Assembly (NCBI GenBank): GCA_028456385.1
Contig: JALNQF010000099.1
Location: 62,001 to 126,000, forward strand
Origin: Ophiosphaerella korrae
Lineage: Eukaryota; Ascomycota; Dothideomycetes; Pleosporales; Phaeosphaeriaceae
DNA: 64,000 nucleotides
Direction of reading: 5' to 3'
The notes beneath the pieces were generated by a model that searched no databases, was not told the DNA's origin, and saw only the letters and a program-made list of their open reading frames with translations. Every line of letters starts with the position of its first letter. Position 1 is the stretch's first letter. Shown here piece by piece: positions 1 through 9,414 of this stretch. Both the position numbers and the translations under genes were made by a program.

Positions 1-819
1 TTTGTTAAGAGACGTGCTTTTGCGTTGGGCTTAACAGCGTTAGGTGCATGCTCTGGAGGCGTCATCTTTCCTGTGATTGTTCAGCAATGCCTACCGCGTT
101 TTGGATTCCCATGGACCATACGCATCATTGGTTTTATAATGCTTATAACCAACATGGTTAGCATCGCCTTATTTCGTACACGCCTACCCCCCCGTAAGAC
201 CGGGCCGGTCGTCGATTGGGACTCCTTCAAAGAGACACCGTACTCACTATACTGCACCGGCATGTTCTTCTGCTTTTGGGGCTTGTACTTTGCCTTCTTT
301 TACATTGGCTCGTACGCACGAAACGTCTTGGGCGTCAGCTACCAGCAGTCGATCAACCTGCTGCTCGTGCAGATCTGCATGGGCTTTGTATTCCGGTTGC
401 TACCAACATACTACGCGGACAAGGTTGGAAGCCTCACTGTGCTGACTCCATTCGCGTTCGTCTGCAGTGCCATGATGTTCGCCTGGATTGGTATCAAATC
501 CGTCGGTGCCTTGTACGTGTTTGCAGTCATTTACGGATCTGGCAGCGCCGTTATTCAGGCCCTGTGGCCCGCAGCCATAGGCTCGGTTAGCAGAACCCCA
601 GATCTCAAGAAAACAGGGGTGAGAATGGGAATGGCATTCACTATCGTGAGCTTTTCTAGCTTCACCGGCCCACCTTTGGCGGGCGCATTGATTCAGACGC
701 ATAACGGGGATTACACATATGCAAACATCTGGGCGGGCGCTTCCTTCTTTGTAGGCGGATTATTCCTTGTTGCAACGCGCATTTCATTAGTAGGCTGGGA
801 TTGGAAAGCGCGCATATAG
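1..819 (+). CDS. MFS transporter, monocarboxylate-like, 3' part (5' end outside window)
   Basis: The frame is open from base 1 to a stop at 817-819, so the start lies to the left of the window. About 272 residues remain, roughly the C-terminal 60% of a 12-helix major facilitator. Visible hydrophobic helices include FVCSAMMFAWIGI and IWAGASFFVGGLFLVATRI. The polar loop with LPPRK, followed by WDSFKETPYSLYC, matches the central cytoplasmic loop of fungal monocarboxylate-type (MCT/SLC16-like) MFS proteins. By family it should move small organic acids or similar solutes across the plasma membrane; the substrate cannot be read from sequence. No intron is needed in this part. The protein ends with a short basic tail (WDWKARI), and the next gene begins 300 bp downstream on the same strand. 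Confidence 0.85.
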   Translation, partial: FVKRRAFALGLTALGACSGGVIFPVIVQQCLPRFGFPWTIRIIGFIMLITNMVSIALFRTRLPPRKTGPVVDWDSFKETPYSLYCTGMFFCFWGLYFAFFYIGSYARNVLGVSYQQSINLLLVQICMGFVFRLLPTYYADKVGSLTVLTPFAFVCSAMMFAWIGIKSVGALYVFAVIYGSGSAVIQALWPAAIGSVSRTPDLKKTGVRMGMAFTIVSFSSFTGPPLAGALIQTHNGDYTYANIWAGASFFVGGLFLVATRISLVGWDWKARI

Positions 820-1119
820 ACAATTAGGAGGCCTACATGGGTATGACTCGTGGAGGCAGCAAAATTTTTATTCCCTAACCTCAGTGCGTCATTTGGTTAT
901 CCACAACTCTTCGCTTTTTCGCATTTACACAGAACACGACGTGGATTCTTCGCTGTAGTGGTACAAATTGAGCACTGATAATGCACGAAGGCCGATTCAC
1001 GGAGCGGTAGAGCCAGGAGCGCGCTTACCCTAATAGGCTAAACGGCGTGAGTAGCGGTCGCCATCAAAATTGACATTAGCAATTATTCTCCAACTTTGTG
1101 AATACCGCGACCAATTAGA

Positions 1120-2978
1120 ATGCCTTCCGTTACCAGAATATTCTGGCTGGCATACCCCATCTTGCTGGTTGCTTTCATCTACCAGGTTGGCTTTCCAAGC
1201 TTCATTGTTCGGCCCATTACCGAAAGTAGTAGCTTCAATACTTTGTGGAAGCTCTTCGCTACTACACACTGTTACGCTTCCGTCAAAACCCTTAACTCTG
1301 AGACCCCACAAGCTCAATGCTTTAGTATCTCAAACGGGAAATTTTCACGCATCTTCCAAGATGAGGTCTCAGATGGTATCAAGAAGTTTGAACAACCACG
1401 CACAGGGCACGTCATTCCAGGGCTTTGGGATGGTCACGGCCACCTCGTCCAGTATGGGGAAGCTCTAGATTCGGTTGATATATTTGGAGCTACTTCCATG
1501 CAGGAAGTCCAAAAAAGGCTTGTTCAATACAAGACACAGCGCTCTGAGGCTGGGACGCAAAAGCAATGGCTTAGAGGCGTTGGGTGGGATCAGGCACACT
1601 TCAACGGCCAGTGGCCAATATCAGTACGTAATGTGAAACCTATCTGAGTTTGCTCAGTAGATATTCGAAATGACTGATATCTCAACAGGATGACCTCGAG
1701 ATCGACTCTTCGTTCCAGAACCTCTATGTCATGCTAGATCGCGTTGATGTACACTGCATTTGGGTCTCCAATAAGGTCCTTGAACTTCTTCCCAAAAAGA
1801 TCAAAGACGTACCCGGAGGCGAAATTCCTGCAAAAGGTGTCTTTTGTGACAATGCCATGGACATTGTTCTCGCTCATTACCCGAAACCAAACATGGCGCG
1901 TAAGACTAAATTTGTCAAGGATGCCATGCTTGGGTTGAACAAGCTTGGTATCGTTGGCATGCATGATGCGGGCGTGACTCCAAGTGAGCTTCGCTTGTAT
2001 GAAAAGCTGTCGTCTAGCGATGACTGGACCGTGAGAGTCAATGCGATGGTCGAATGTGACATCAGGAATACTTTTTGTCCCGGTGATGTCAAGTCAGTCA
2101 CCACAATAAACGGAAAATTTCACGTTCGAAGCGTGAAACTATTTGGAGGTATTGGTTGCCCATTCACCACTGTCTGAATAGTGCTAATTCTCGCAGATGG
2201 CGCACTCGGAAGTTGGGGTAGTGCTATGATTGAGCCATATACCGACAAGCCAAGCTCTTCTGGATCTCTCCTTGTGAACGCAACCACGCTCTCGAAAGTC
2301 GCCTCTGACTGGTCAACAGCGGGCTACCAAGTCGCCATCCATGCAATTGGGGATCTTGCAAACAGACTCGCTATTGACGCTTTCGAGGCTGCCTTCAAAA
2401 CGTTGTGTCCCAACATCAGTCCCCAGAAATGCCAGGAGAAACATCGTTTCCGGATCGAACATGCTCAAATCATCCACTCTGACGATCAACGTCGGATGGC
2501 AGAGCAGGGCATTATTCCGTCAATCCAACCCACACATGCAACATCAGACATGGGCTATGCTGAAAGTCGACTTGGGTATGAACGCACGAAAACGGAAGCT
2601 TACCGTATGCGTTCACTTCTCCCACTACGCCCAGTGCTTGGAAGCGATTTCCCCGTGGAGCCAGCGAGTATCTTTGAAGGTATGTACGCTGCTATTACGC
2701 GACTTAGCCCTCGGACAGGCCTTGATCCTAGCGGCGGCAAGAAAGGGTGGTATCCTGAGGAGACGATCACTCTAGAAGATGCTTTGAAAGGATTTACGAT
2801 CAACCCGGCATATGCTGCATTTCTCGAAGGCAAAGCTGGTGTCATTGATGTGGGCGCGTACGCCGACTGGGTGGTACTTGACGAACCATTGGAAGACTTG
2901 AATGCCGATTCTTTGCGCCAGGTAAGAGTGCGGGAGACGTGGGTTGGTGGCAAACGCGTCTACCGACGTGACGAATAG
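1120..2978 (+). CDS. Amidohydrolase family 3 (YtcJ-like) enzyme with N-terminal membrane anchor
   Basis: Three exons, 1120-1623, 1689-2148 and 2197-2978, give 581 residues, the normal size for amidohydrolase family 3 (about 540). Both introns (65 and 48 nt) have GT-AG ends and restore the frame exactly. Family signatures are in order: the metal-binding HxH in PGLWDGHGHL, VKLFGDGALGS across the second junction, the HAIGD motif, RIEHAQ and GSDFPVEP. Family members hydrolyse C-N bonds of amides, formamides or related compounds using bound metal; the substrate here is unknown. Residues 5-28 form a hydrophobic helix after a short N-terminus, so the enzyme is probably a signal-anchored membrane or secretory-pathway protein, which is less usual than the cytosolic bacterial forms. 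The start is the first ATG in the frame and gives full family length. Confidence 0.87.
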
Positions 2979-3459
2979 GACTTGGGACCGATAGGTAAAC
3001 ATACTACGTGTAAAGGCTTAGTTAGTTGGTATGGAGGATACATACTCGATAGACAAGTGAGTGGATACGTATGCGGGCTAGTAGGTCATGTGCATTGATG
3101 GCTGATACTCGCAGGGTTTGCGTGAAGCCGCCAATAGGACATAAATGTTATAACAACGCATATCCCACACTCTCCATATATCTTTGCCTCACTCGGCCTA
3201 GCCCCAGGAACTGTATTTTACCTCTAGAACACTTCACCCCACGTACTCATCATGGTGCTCACTATTTTTGACCAGCCAGCTAGCTTCAATTATCGTTAGT
3301 CACGATCTCACTTTCCCCTCTGGAGCGTTTGCCAGCGCGTCCGGTCATGAACATGGGGGTCGAGAAAACTTTCGTGCGTATGTGACGTACTAGCCGTTGG
3401 TATAAATACCATTTCCAAGGGAACCATACGACTAATCCTCCTTAACCACAGAGTCGACC
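2979..3459. other. Intergenic, tandem genes
   Basis: No convincing coding content lies between the amidohydrolase stop and the nicotianamine synthase start. The right half should contain the nicotianamine synthase promoter, including the TATA-like element listed separately. Confidence 0.6.
3401..3408 (+). promoter_or_regulatory. TATA-like box of nicotianamine synthase
   Basis: The sequence tataaata lies 52 bp upstream of the ATG at 3460, a spacing that fits a short 5' leader. No other TATA-like element lies closer to the start. The element is seen directly; its function is inferred. Confidence 0.4.
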
Positions 3460-4537
3460 ATGGCGTCGAATCACTCCAAAACGCCCACTGAAAAGGTGTC
3501 ATATTCTTCCACGCCTCCCCGAACACCCCCAGAATCTCCGAGCCCGGTCCAAATCCTTGCCTTAGAGGTTCAGGATATATACCGCCAATTGACAATGCTG
3601 TCAGACCTCAAGCCAGGAAAAGATACAAATGTCTTGCTGACTAGCCTGGTTCATCTCTGCATTCAACACTACTCGAACGCCTTCACCACACAATTCCTCT
3701 CCCTCCCCGCCATAAAAGCACTCACGCTACCTCTCCGCCAAATCTGCGCCACCGCGGAATCAGAACTCGAGCTATACTGGGCCAACCAAATCCTCGCATC
3801 AGACTTAAAAGGTGTTTACATCCTTTTCCTTTTTTAAATAAAAAAATAAAAAAAATCACCTAACCCTCTGTTCCCCCATATTCGTCGAATTTGTCAAGTT
3901 TCTAATTCGACGTTCAGACCCGCTCAAACTGTTCCCATACTACTCGAACTACACGGCCCTCACGGCCCTCGAACTCGCGTCCATCTCCGCATACCTCCCT
4001 TCGTTCTCGTCGCTTTGCTTCATCGGCTCGGGGCCCCTTCCGCTATCGTCAATTTGCATCGGGCGCCTGCATCCGTGCATGAGCATCCACAACGTCGATC
4101 GTGATGCGTGCGCACTGGAGGTTAGTCGCGCGGTGAGCGACAAGGTAAATTGCCAGGGTATGACCTTTTCGTGCGAGGATGTTGCGGAGGATGGTGGGCA
4201 GGATTGGAGCAGGTTTCAGGTTGTTGTGTTGGCGGCGTTGGTGGGCGACAATGTCAGGAGCAAGATGGCGGTGTTGGAAAAGCTGGCGAAGAGGATGGGG
4301 GTGGGGGCGCTGATTGTTGTGAGGAGTGCAAGGGGGTTGAGAGAGCTTTTGTATCCGGTATGTTTGGGTGTGGTGGGCGTTGGGTGATGTCGGCTAATGA
4401 GTGAATAGGTGTTTGAGCTGGGCGATGGATTTCGGGAGATTGGGCTGGACCTTTTGGTGGAGGTGCATCCGTGGACTGAGGTTGTCAATTCAGTGATTGT
4501 GTTTAAGGTGGTGGGTGGGGTGGGCTCTGGAGCCTGA
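3460..4537 (+). CDS. Nicotianamine synthase
   Basis: Three exons, 3460-3811, 3918-4357 and 4409-4537, encode 306 residues, typical of fungal nicotianamine synthases. Family landmarks are LFPYYSNYTALTALEL, the Rossmann-like FIGSGPLPLSSI, NVDRDACAL (S-adenosylmethionine pocket), VVVLAALVG and VEVHPWTEVVNSVIVFK near the end. The enzyme condenses aminocarboxypropyl groups from S-adenosylmethionine into nicotianamine, a chelator of Fe, Zn, Ni and Cu that acts in cytosolic metal homeostasis. Intron 1 (106 nt) contains a ctaac branch point; its acceptor at 3916-3917 was chosen because it alone keeps phase with the FPYY exon, whereas the AG at 3897-3898 does not. Intron 2 is 51 nt with gtatgt donor and ctaat branch. 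The gene is convergent with the next gene, 250 bp away. Confidence 0.92.
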
Positions 4538-4787
4538 TTGCTGGAATGTTGTGCGATACGGTTTAAGTTATGCGGGTCATGGCGGAAATATTGAGGATTG
4601 ATTGCACATATGTAGAACTGGACACATTGGATATGATGAGATAGGTATTGATGTTGTATTTTTTTTTTCTTTTGACGATCAGTCCATTCCAGGATGAGCG
4701 GAGATTGGAATATATATATGTAAGCAGTGCAATCTTGAGCATGAATCACCACTCCAATTTCTGAGTATATACAGGTTCGAGCATCGT

Positions 4788-5858
4788 TTACTTCCGCCTA
4801 TTTCCTCCCATACCCAAAATCTGCACCATACGAATGAAGATATTGATGAAGTCCAACTCGAGCGAAATGGCCTCATTGACCGGATCCTTTGGCTTCAATC
4901 CCCGTTCTGCCAACCGCGCATTATGCAGCACCTTCTGCACGTCGTACAAAGTGAAGCCACCAAACACGGCTAGACCGCCGTACAGCCAAATATTTTCAGT
5001 CCACATGAGAGTGCGAGCGGCGGTGGCGGGAAGAACCATGGGGGCAAACCCTGAAATAGCGACGATGGCGACGCCAGCGAGGAGAGGGCCGCCGAGGTAA
5101 AGGTATTTGTCCGTTTTAGCTGTGGCGCCAACGAAAGCCAGGGAGCCCATTAGACCGATGGTGTAGATGCCGGCACGTGCGAGGATGGCGGGGTTCATGA
5201 AGAAGAGGGGAGAGAGAAGAAGCGCTTGAGTGCCGTTGAAGGCAGACCAGAGGGCGTATTTTTGAACATAGCTAATTGACGTCAGTCTTAGGCCAAATAA
5301 ATGAATATGTGATACTCACTTGTTTGGGTTCGTGGCCAAGGTGCCGTACATGGTCGCAATACTACCAACGAGTCCAACACCAAGCACGACCCATGGGTTT
5401 GCGCTCATCAGTCTAAAGCTCCAACCATTCATGTGTAGTGCGCGGGCAGCGATGCCAATCATGCCAACACCTAGGCCTGTATGCATGAAGGTGTCGTTGA
5501 GGTAGGCGCGCTCAAAGGGAGGCATGCCGCCATCTTCGCGCGTCTCTCGGTTAAAGACCAAGTTGATGCCTAGCAGTGTTGCACCGAAGATTCCAGCGCC
5601 ATAGATGAGTCGCTGTCGCAAGTCGCCTTGGGCAGCTGGGTTATATGCAGTTTGTTGGTAGGAGCGACGAAAGGTCTGGCGAAATTTGGTAACATGTTGC
5701 GCCGTGGAGACTGATGGCGCTTTGGGCGACAAGAAGTGTGGATGGTTCTTAAGCGGCGTGTTGTGGAAGGCGCGGAAGGTGATGGTTTGCCATGACTTTG
5801 GGGCTGCTTGTCTGAGGGTTACCGTAATGGCGAAGGGTCTCCTTAGGAGGAACGCCAT
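4788..5858 (-). CDS. Mitochondrial Bax-inhibitor-1 family protein (GHITM/MICS1-like)
   Basis: Two exons on the minus strand, 5858-5320 and 5271-4788, separated by a 48-nt GT-AG intron, give 340 residues. The start at 5858 begins MAFLLRRPFAITVTLRQ, an Arg-rich, acid-free leader typical of a mitochondrial presequence. An in-frame ATG further upstream (5975) would add a less plausible Ser/Thr/Pro-rich extension. The body has about seven hydrophobic segments. The C-terminal block with NIWLYGGLAVFGGFTLYDVQ and ISLELDFINIFIRMVQILG is the diagnostic end of the Bax inhibitor-1 superfamily. Animal GHITM/MICS1 sits in the inner mitochondrial membrane, affecting cristae shape and Ca2+/H+ exchange; that role is inferred here by family. 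It diverges from the Arg/Asp-rich gene across an 860-bp region. Confidence 0.9.
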
Positions 5859-6721
5859 TGTGTGCGATGCAGTCTGCGATGGTGTAGTCGATGGCAATGT
5901 GCGCAACGGCGGGTTGACGTGCAGCGAAAGAGAGGTGTATGACGTGTGTGGTGGAAAGCTCGAGAACCGGCCCAAGCTCCTAACTCCGAATGCCTAAACG
6001 GACGTTGGCGAACTACTGCTGAAGGTTCAGGTACCCGGCTAGCTACCGTGGAAAGGCCCAGACACTCCAGATGCTTATGTTGGGACCAGTATCACAGTAA
6101 AGGCGAAGGTATCAATTTGCCATTGCAACGGACGGCCCGAGTGTGGCGTGACTAGCTGTGGCTGTGCAGGTGCGCATGCGCCACACTTCTGGCGGGGTCA
6201 GCGAACACGAACACGACCCTAACCACGGGTATCCAGACTCAAGAGACTCGCGACGCCTTGTGACGGCAATGCGTTGATGCCTTGGCTGAAACGACCATGG
6301 CAATGTCATATCGCCAGTTCGACATCACTGCGAGCGCCTCACCTCGCCAGCCAGACCCTGATCGACCGCTAACCTCTGTGCATCCCCACGCAGAGTACGT
6401 GCGGGGGCGCTCGATCGAGGGGCAGATGGTCAGAAACGGCTGCACGATGATGGCGAGATGGGCATTTCAGCCCAGTCTCGCTCTGCCACGCACAGCCTAC
6501 TTTCCAAACCGTCTATGGGGACCGCCGAGAGCAGAGCCTGCGCTAACCCGATAGCCCATTGGGGCGATGACCTCACATGTGCACCAAGCGTGGTCGGAGC
6601 GTGTGACAGGCCAACCCAGTCAGCGTAACAGGCCACAGGGTCCAGCTCTGCCTTAAGTTTGGCACTTCTGCCAGAATCACTCAATAAACTATCCTGTCCC
6701 CAACGACGTACTCTTCTTACA
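5859..6721. other. Divergent intergenic region
   Basis: This lies between two genes that diverge, so it should hold both promoters. Several open frames on both strands overlap each other and none shows domain-like content. I recognise no defined regulatory site. Confidence 0.5.
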
Positions 6722-7627
6722 ATGGGCCGCCGCGACAGATCGCCGTCCCCACCACCGCGCCCTCCTATGGGTCGCCGTATGTCATCCGATATTTTTATAT
6801 CACACACCGCTGACCTGGCCATAGCAGCACCACCGTCGGGAGGTACTTATCATTTCGAACAATACGAGGACGGCAAGCCAAAATGGGCTCCTGGCGTAGA
6901 CAACCAACGCGAATACTATGATTACCGCGACAGTCGGCGAGACCAGCGCCGCCCACGCCGTGAAGATGCCCCTCCAAAGCGTCCGTCTTACCCAGCAACT
7001 CCAACATCCGTCGCCATACTAATTTCAACAGAGCCACCCCGTCCCCGCCAAAGAAGATACTCTTCGTCCTCAGACTCAGACTCCCCTCCACCACGCCGCT
7101 CAAGCCGCCGTGAAGAACCCAGACGTTACGAGCCCAGGCGTGACGACCGCCGCTCTCGCCGCTACGACCAACCTTCCTACGACTCCTACGACGAACACTA
7201 TCCCCCTCGCCACCGCGACGGCCCCCGCCGCGACGGCTACGTCAGCGACAACCGCCATAACCGGCCCCGCAACGACTCGCGTGACCGCTACGACCGCGAT
7301 CGCCGCCGTGACGACCGCCGTGACGACCGCCGTGACGACCGCCGTGACGACCGCCGTGACGACCGTCGTGATGACCGCTACGACGACATGTTCAACCGAC
7401 GTGACTCACGGCGCTACGACGACCGCGACCGCGACCGCGACCGCCGGGATCGTTATGACGATCGCCGTGACCGCGAGCGTGGGGGCAGTCGTGGGGTAAA
7501 GGGCGGGCAGCCCGAGTGGCAGCGCCAGGCAATTTCCATGTTCAAGGATTATGCCATGCCAATTATCAAGAAAGAGGGACAGAAGTATATCGCGAAGCAG
7601 ATGAGCGGGCTTGGAGGGAAGAAGTAA
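6722..7627 (+). CDS. Arg/Asp-rich low-complexity protein with conserved C-terminal helix
   Basis: The ATG at 6722 opens MGRRDRSPSPPPRPPMGRR. A probable intron at 6777-6824 or -6827 (gtatgt donor, ctgac branch, tandem AG acceptors) has a length divisible by three and no stop, so the frame reads through it. A second candidate intron ends at the catactaatttcaacag signal near 7030. The mature protein is about 250-300 residues: a Pro/Arg/Ser N-terminus, a segment GGTYHFEQYEDGKPKW that looks conserved, long RS/RD-type arrays including six RRDD repeats, then a C-terminal amphipathic stretch QAISMFKDYAMPIIKKEGQ. Arg/Ser and Arg/Asp arrays are common in RNA-binding or splicing-associated proteins, but no RRM is present. 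Function is unknown. Confidence 0.7.
   Translation: MGRRDRSPSPPPRPPMGRRMSSDIFISHTADLAIAAPPSGGTYHFEQYEDGKPKWAPGVDNQREYYDYRDSRRDQRRPRREDAPPKRPSYPATPTSVAILISTEPPRPRQRRYSSSSDSDSPPPRRSSRREEPRRYEPRRDDRRSRRYDQPSYDSYDEHYPPRHRDGPRRDGYVSDNRHNRPRNDSRDRYDRDRRRDDRRDDRRDDRRDDRRDDRRDDRYDDMFNRRDSRRYDDRDRDRDRRDRYDDRRDRERGGSRGVKGGQPEWQRQAISMFKDYAMPIIKKEGQKYIAKQMSGLGGKK
7304..7375 (+). repeat. 12-bp coding minisatellite (RRDD)6
   Basis: Six contiguous copies of cgccgtgacgac occur; the last has two C-to-T changes (cgtcgtgatgac). Because the unit is a multiple of three, copy-number change would lengthen or shorten the protein by four residues without a frameshift. Confidence 0.95.
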
Positions 7628-9414
7628 GGAGATTAAGTCAGTTTGCGTGGCGTTTGGGAATGGGAATTGGGATGGGTCAGGTAGGCACGATACTCACGAT
7701 TGAAATTCTATAATATACCACTTTTTATCACTGGATGCACTGATTTGCGTTGAATATAGCAGATGTGAATGAGGGCTGTGAAGTTGTGAGCTATAGCTAG
7801 ACAAAAGCACCATGTATGAACATAAGATGGTATTACTCACTTGCGTAGCTTTTCCTATCTTCATCGCCTTCTAACTGGTCATATCACCTGTCTGTGCCCA
7901 CATGTAAAATTTTACGGGTGTTACATTGTACACTGTAATACCGTCTTGGCTATATCTAGAGTCACATCTCAACAACTACTAATGCATGTCGTGCTGGTTT
8001 TGCCAGCGAATTCGCTAAGGTTACCTAGCATTGCACAAAGACAGTGGTTTCCCCATCCCAAGTAACGCGGTAATGACTAGTATAGTATCAATACACCCCA
8101 CTACTGTACAGTTTGTAATACTCTAAGCACAATCCTATCAACGATGACGATGACAAGGAGGTCTTCGATTATGGGTCCGGCCTGGATGAGCTAACACAGT
8201 TTGGAGAACACACCGCGACTGAAAAAAGATAGCGTAATTGAGAGTAAGTTCAGATATGTCTTGAGAGTTTCAGCGGAAAAAAAGTCGGAGAGTATATCAG
8301 CGACGCTGAAACATTGCCCATTGAAATCCATCCTATTCACATAAATAGAATCTGCTAAATAGCCATCTTGAGCGGCACTATTATCGATGCACATGAACGA
8401 ATGTCTAAATATGTCGATAGCACCAAGCGATCCGATGACCTGACATCTGCCATCAAAGTTCTCAACGAATAAGACTGTGTATTACTTCTTGCATAAGCCA
8501 AATATCTGGTCTGGCACAATGGAATCCCACCTATCACTAGCCGGGATCCTGGTCCGTACTCTTCATCTTGTTCGTATATGGGCCATTAGAATTTATGCTT
8601 CCGGGCACTCTAGACGTTGTTTTTACCACATTTCGATAGCCATAAGGGCAAAAATAGGGCCAAATAGCCGGTAAAAACAACAACAATAATAATAATAAGG
8701 CTATATGTATATCTAGGCTTATATCTATCAAGAGTATGGAGTGCTGAGTTACTTCAGGGCAGCCTACTAGGTCATTGTTGTTCAGTCCCCAAGCTATATT
8801 GATACTCAAAATGAAATAGCATACAACAAGATGGTCGGAAGGGAGCAAGAAATTTATATGCCTCATACCGTCCGAGCAGTGAGAAAGGGGATGAGACAAG
8901 CGGGGCCAGGGTATTTACACAAGTCATAATTACTTGATCTTAAGTAACTATGCTGGGTCGACACCTAAAAGGGTGTTCTGCAGAACCGGATGACAAAGTG
9001 ATTGGGAAGTTTCACGACTACTTCATTCCAAGCACGTAAGAAACAAGGTACAATTGCTGCTGAGCAGCAAAGTATTAGACATTATTATTTGCAAGACATT
9101 ATGATTCAAAGCAGCCCCGGGTATAGCGCGCCCGCAAAACTATGCAAAATCGTTGTTAAAATTCGGAAAAAAGAAGTCGGGGAAACTCAAAAAGGAAAAG
9201 GAATAGGGGAGGGGGAGGGGAGGGGAAGGTCATGTAATGACTTGGGAAAATCAGGGGGGAAGTGGAAAAGGGAAGAGGGGGAAAGGGGAGGGGGAGAAGC
9301 TATGTAAAAACTTGGGAAAAAGCCATGCAAAAGCCATATCAAACGAAACCCAAGGACCACCCAAAACCGAAAAAAAAAGGTCAGAAAGAAGTGAAGCAAG
9401 AAGACCGGCGAATC
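7628..9414. other. Intergenic between convergent genes
   Basis: No gene is supported. From about 7,800 to 9,000 the DNA is AT-richer with frequent stops in all frames. The right part carries a strongly asymmetric polypurine tract, listed separately. Confidence 0.55.
9165..9300 (+). other. Polypurine tract with G-quadruplex motifs
   Basis: Over about 135 bp the plus strand is almost entirely A and G. At 9206-9225 four G runs of 4, 5, 4 and 4 are separated by single A residues, a near-ideal G-quadruplex pattern, and a second set of G runs follows at 9268-9295. The tract starts about 115 bp beyond the stop codon at 9415, in the 3' flank of the minus-strand gene. Confidence 0.8.
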
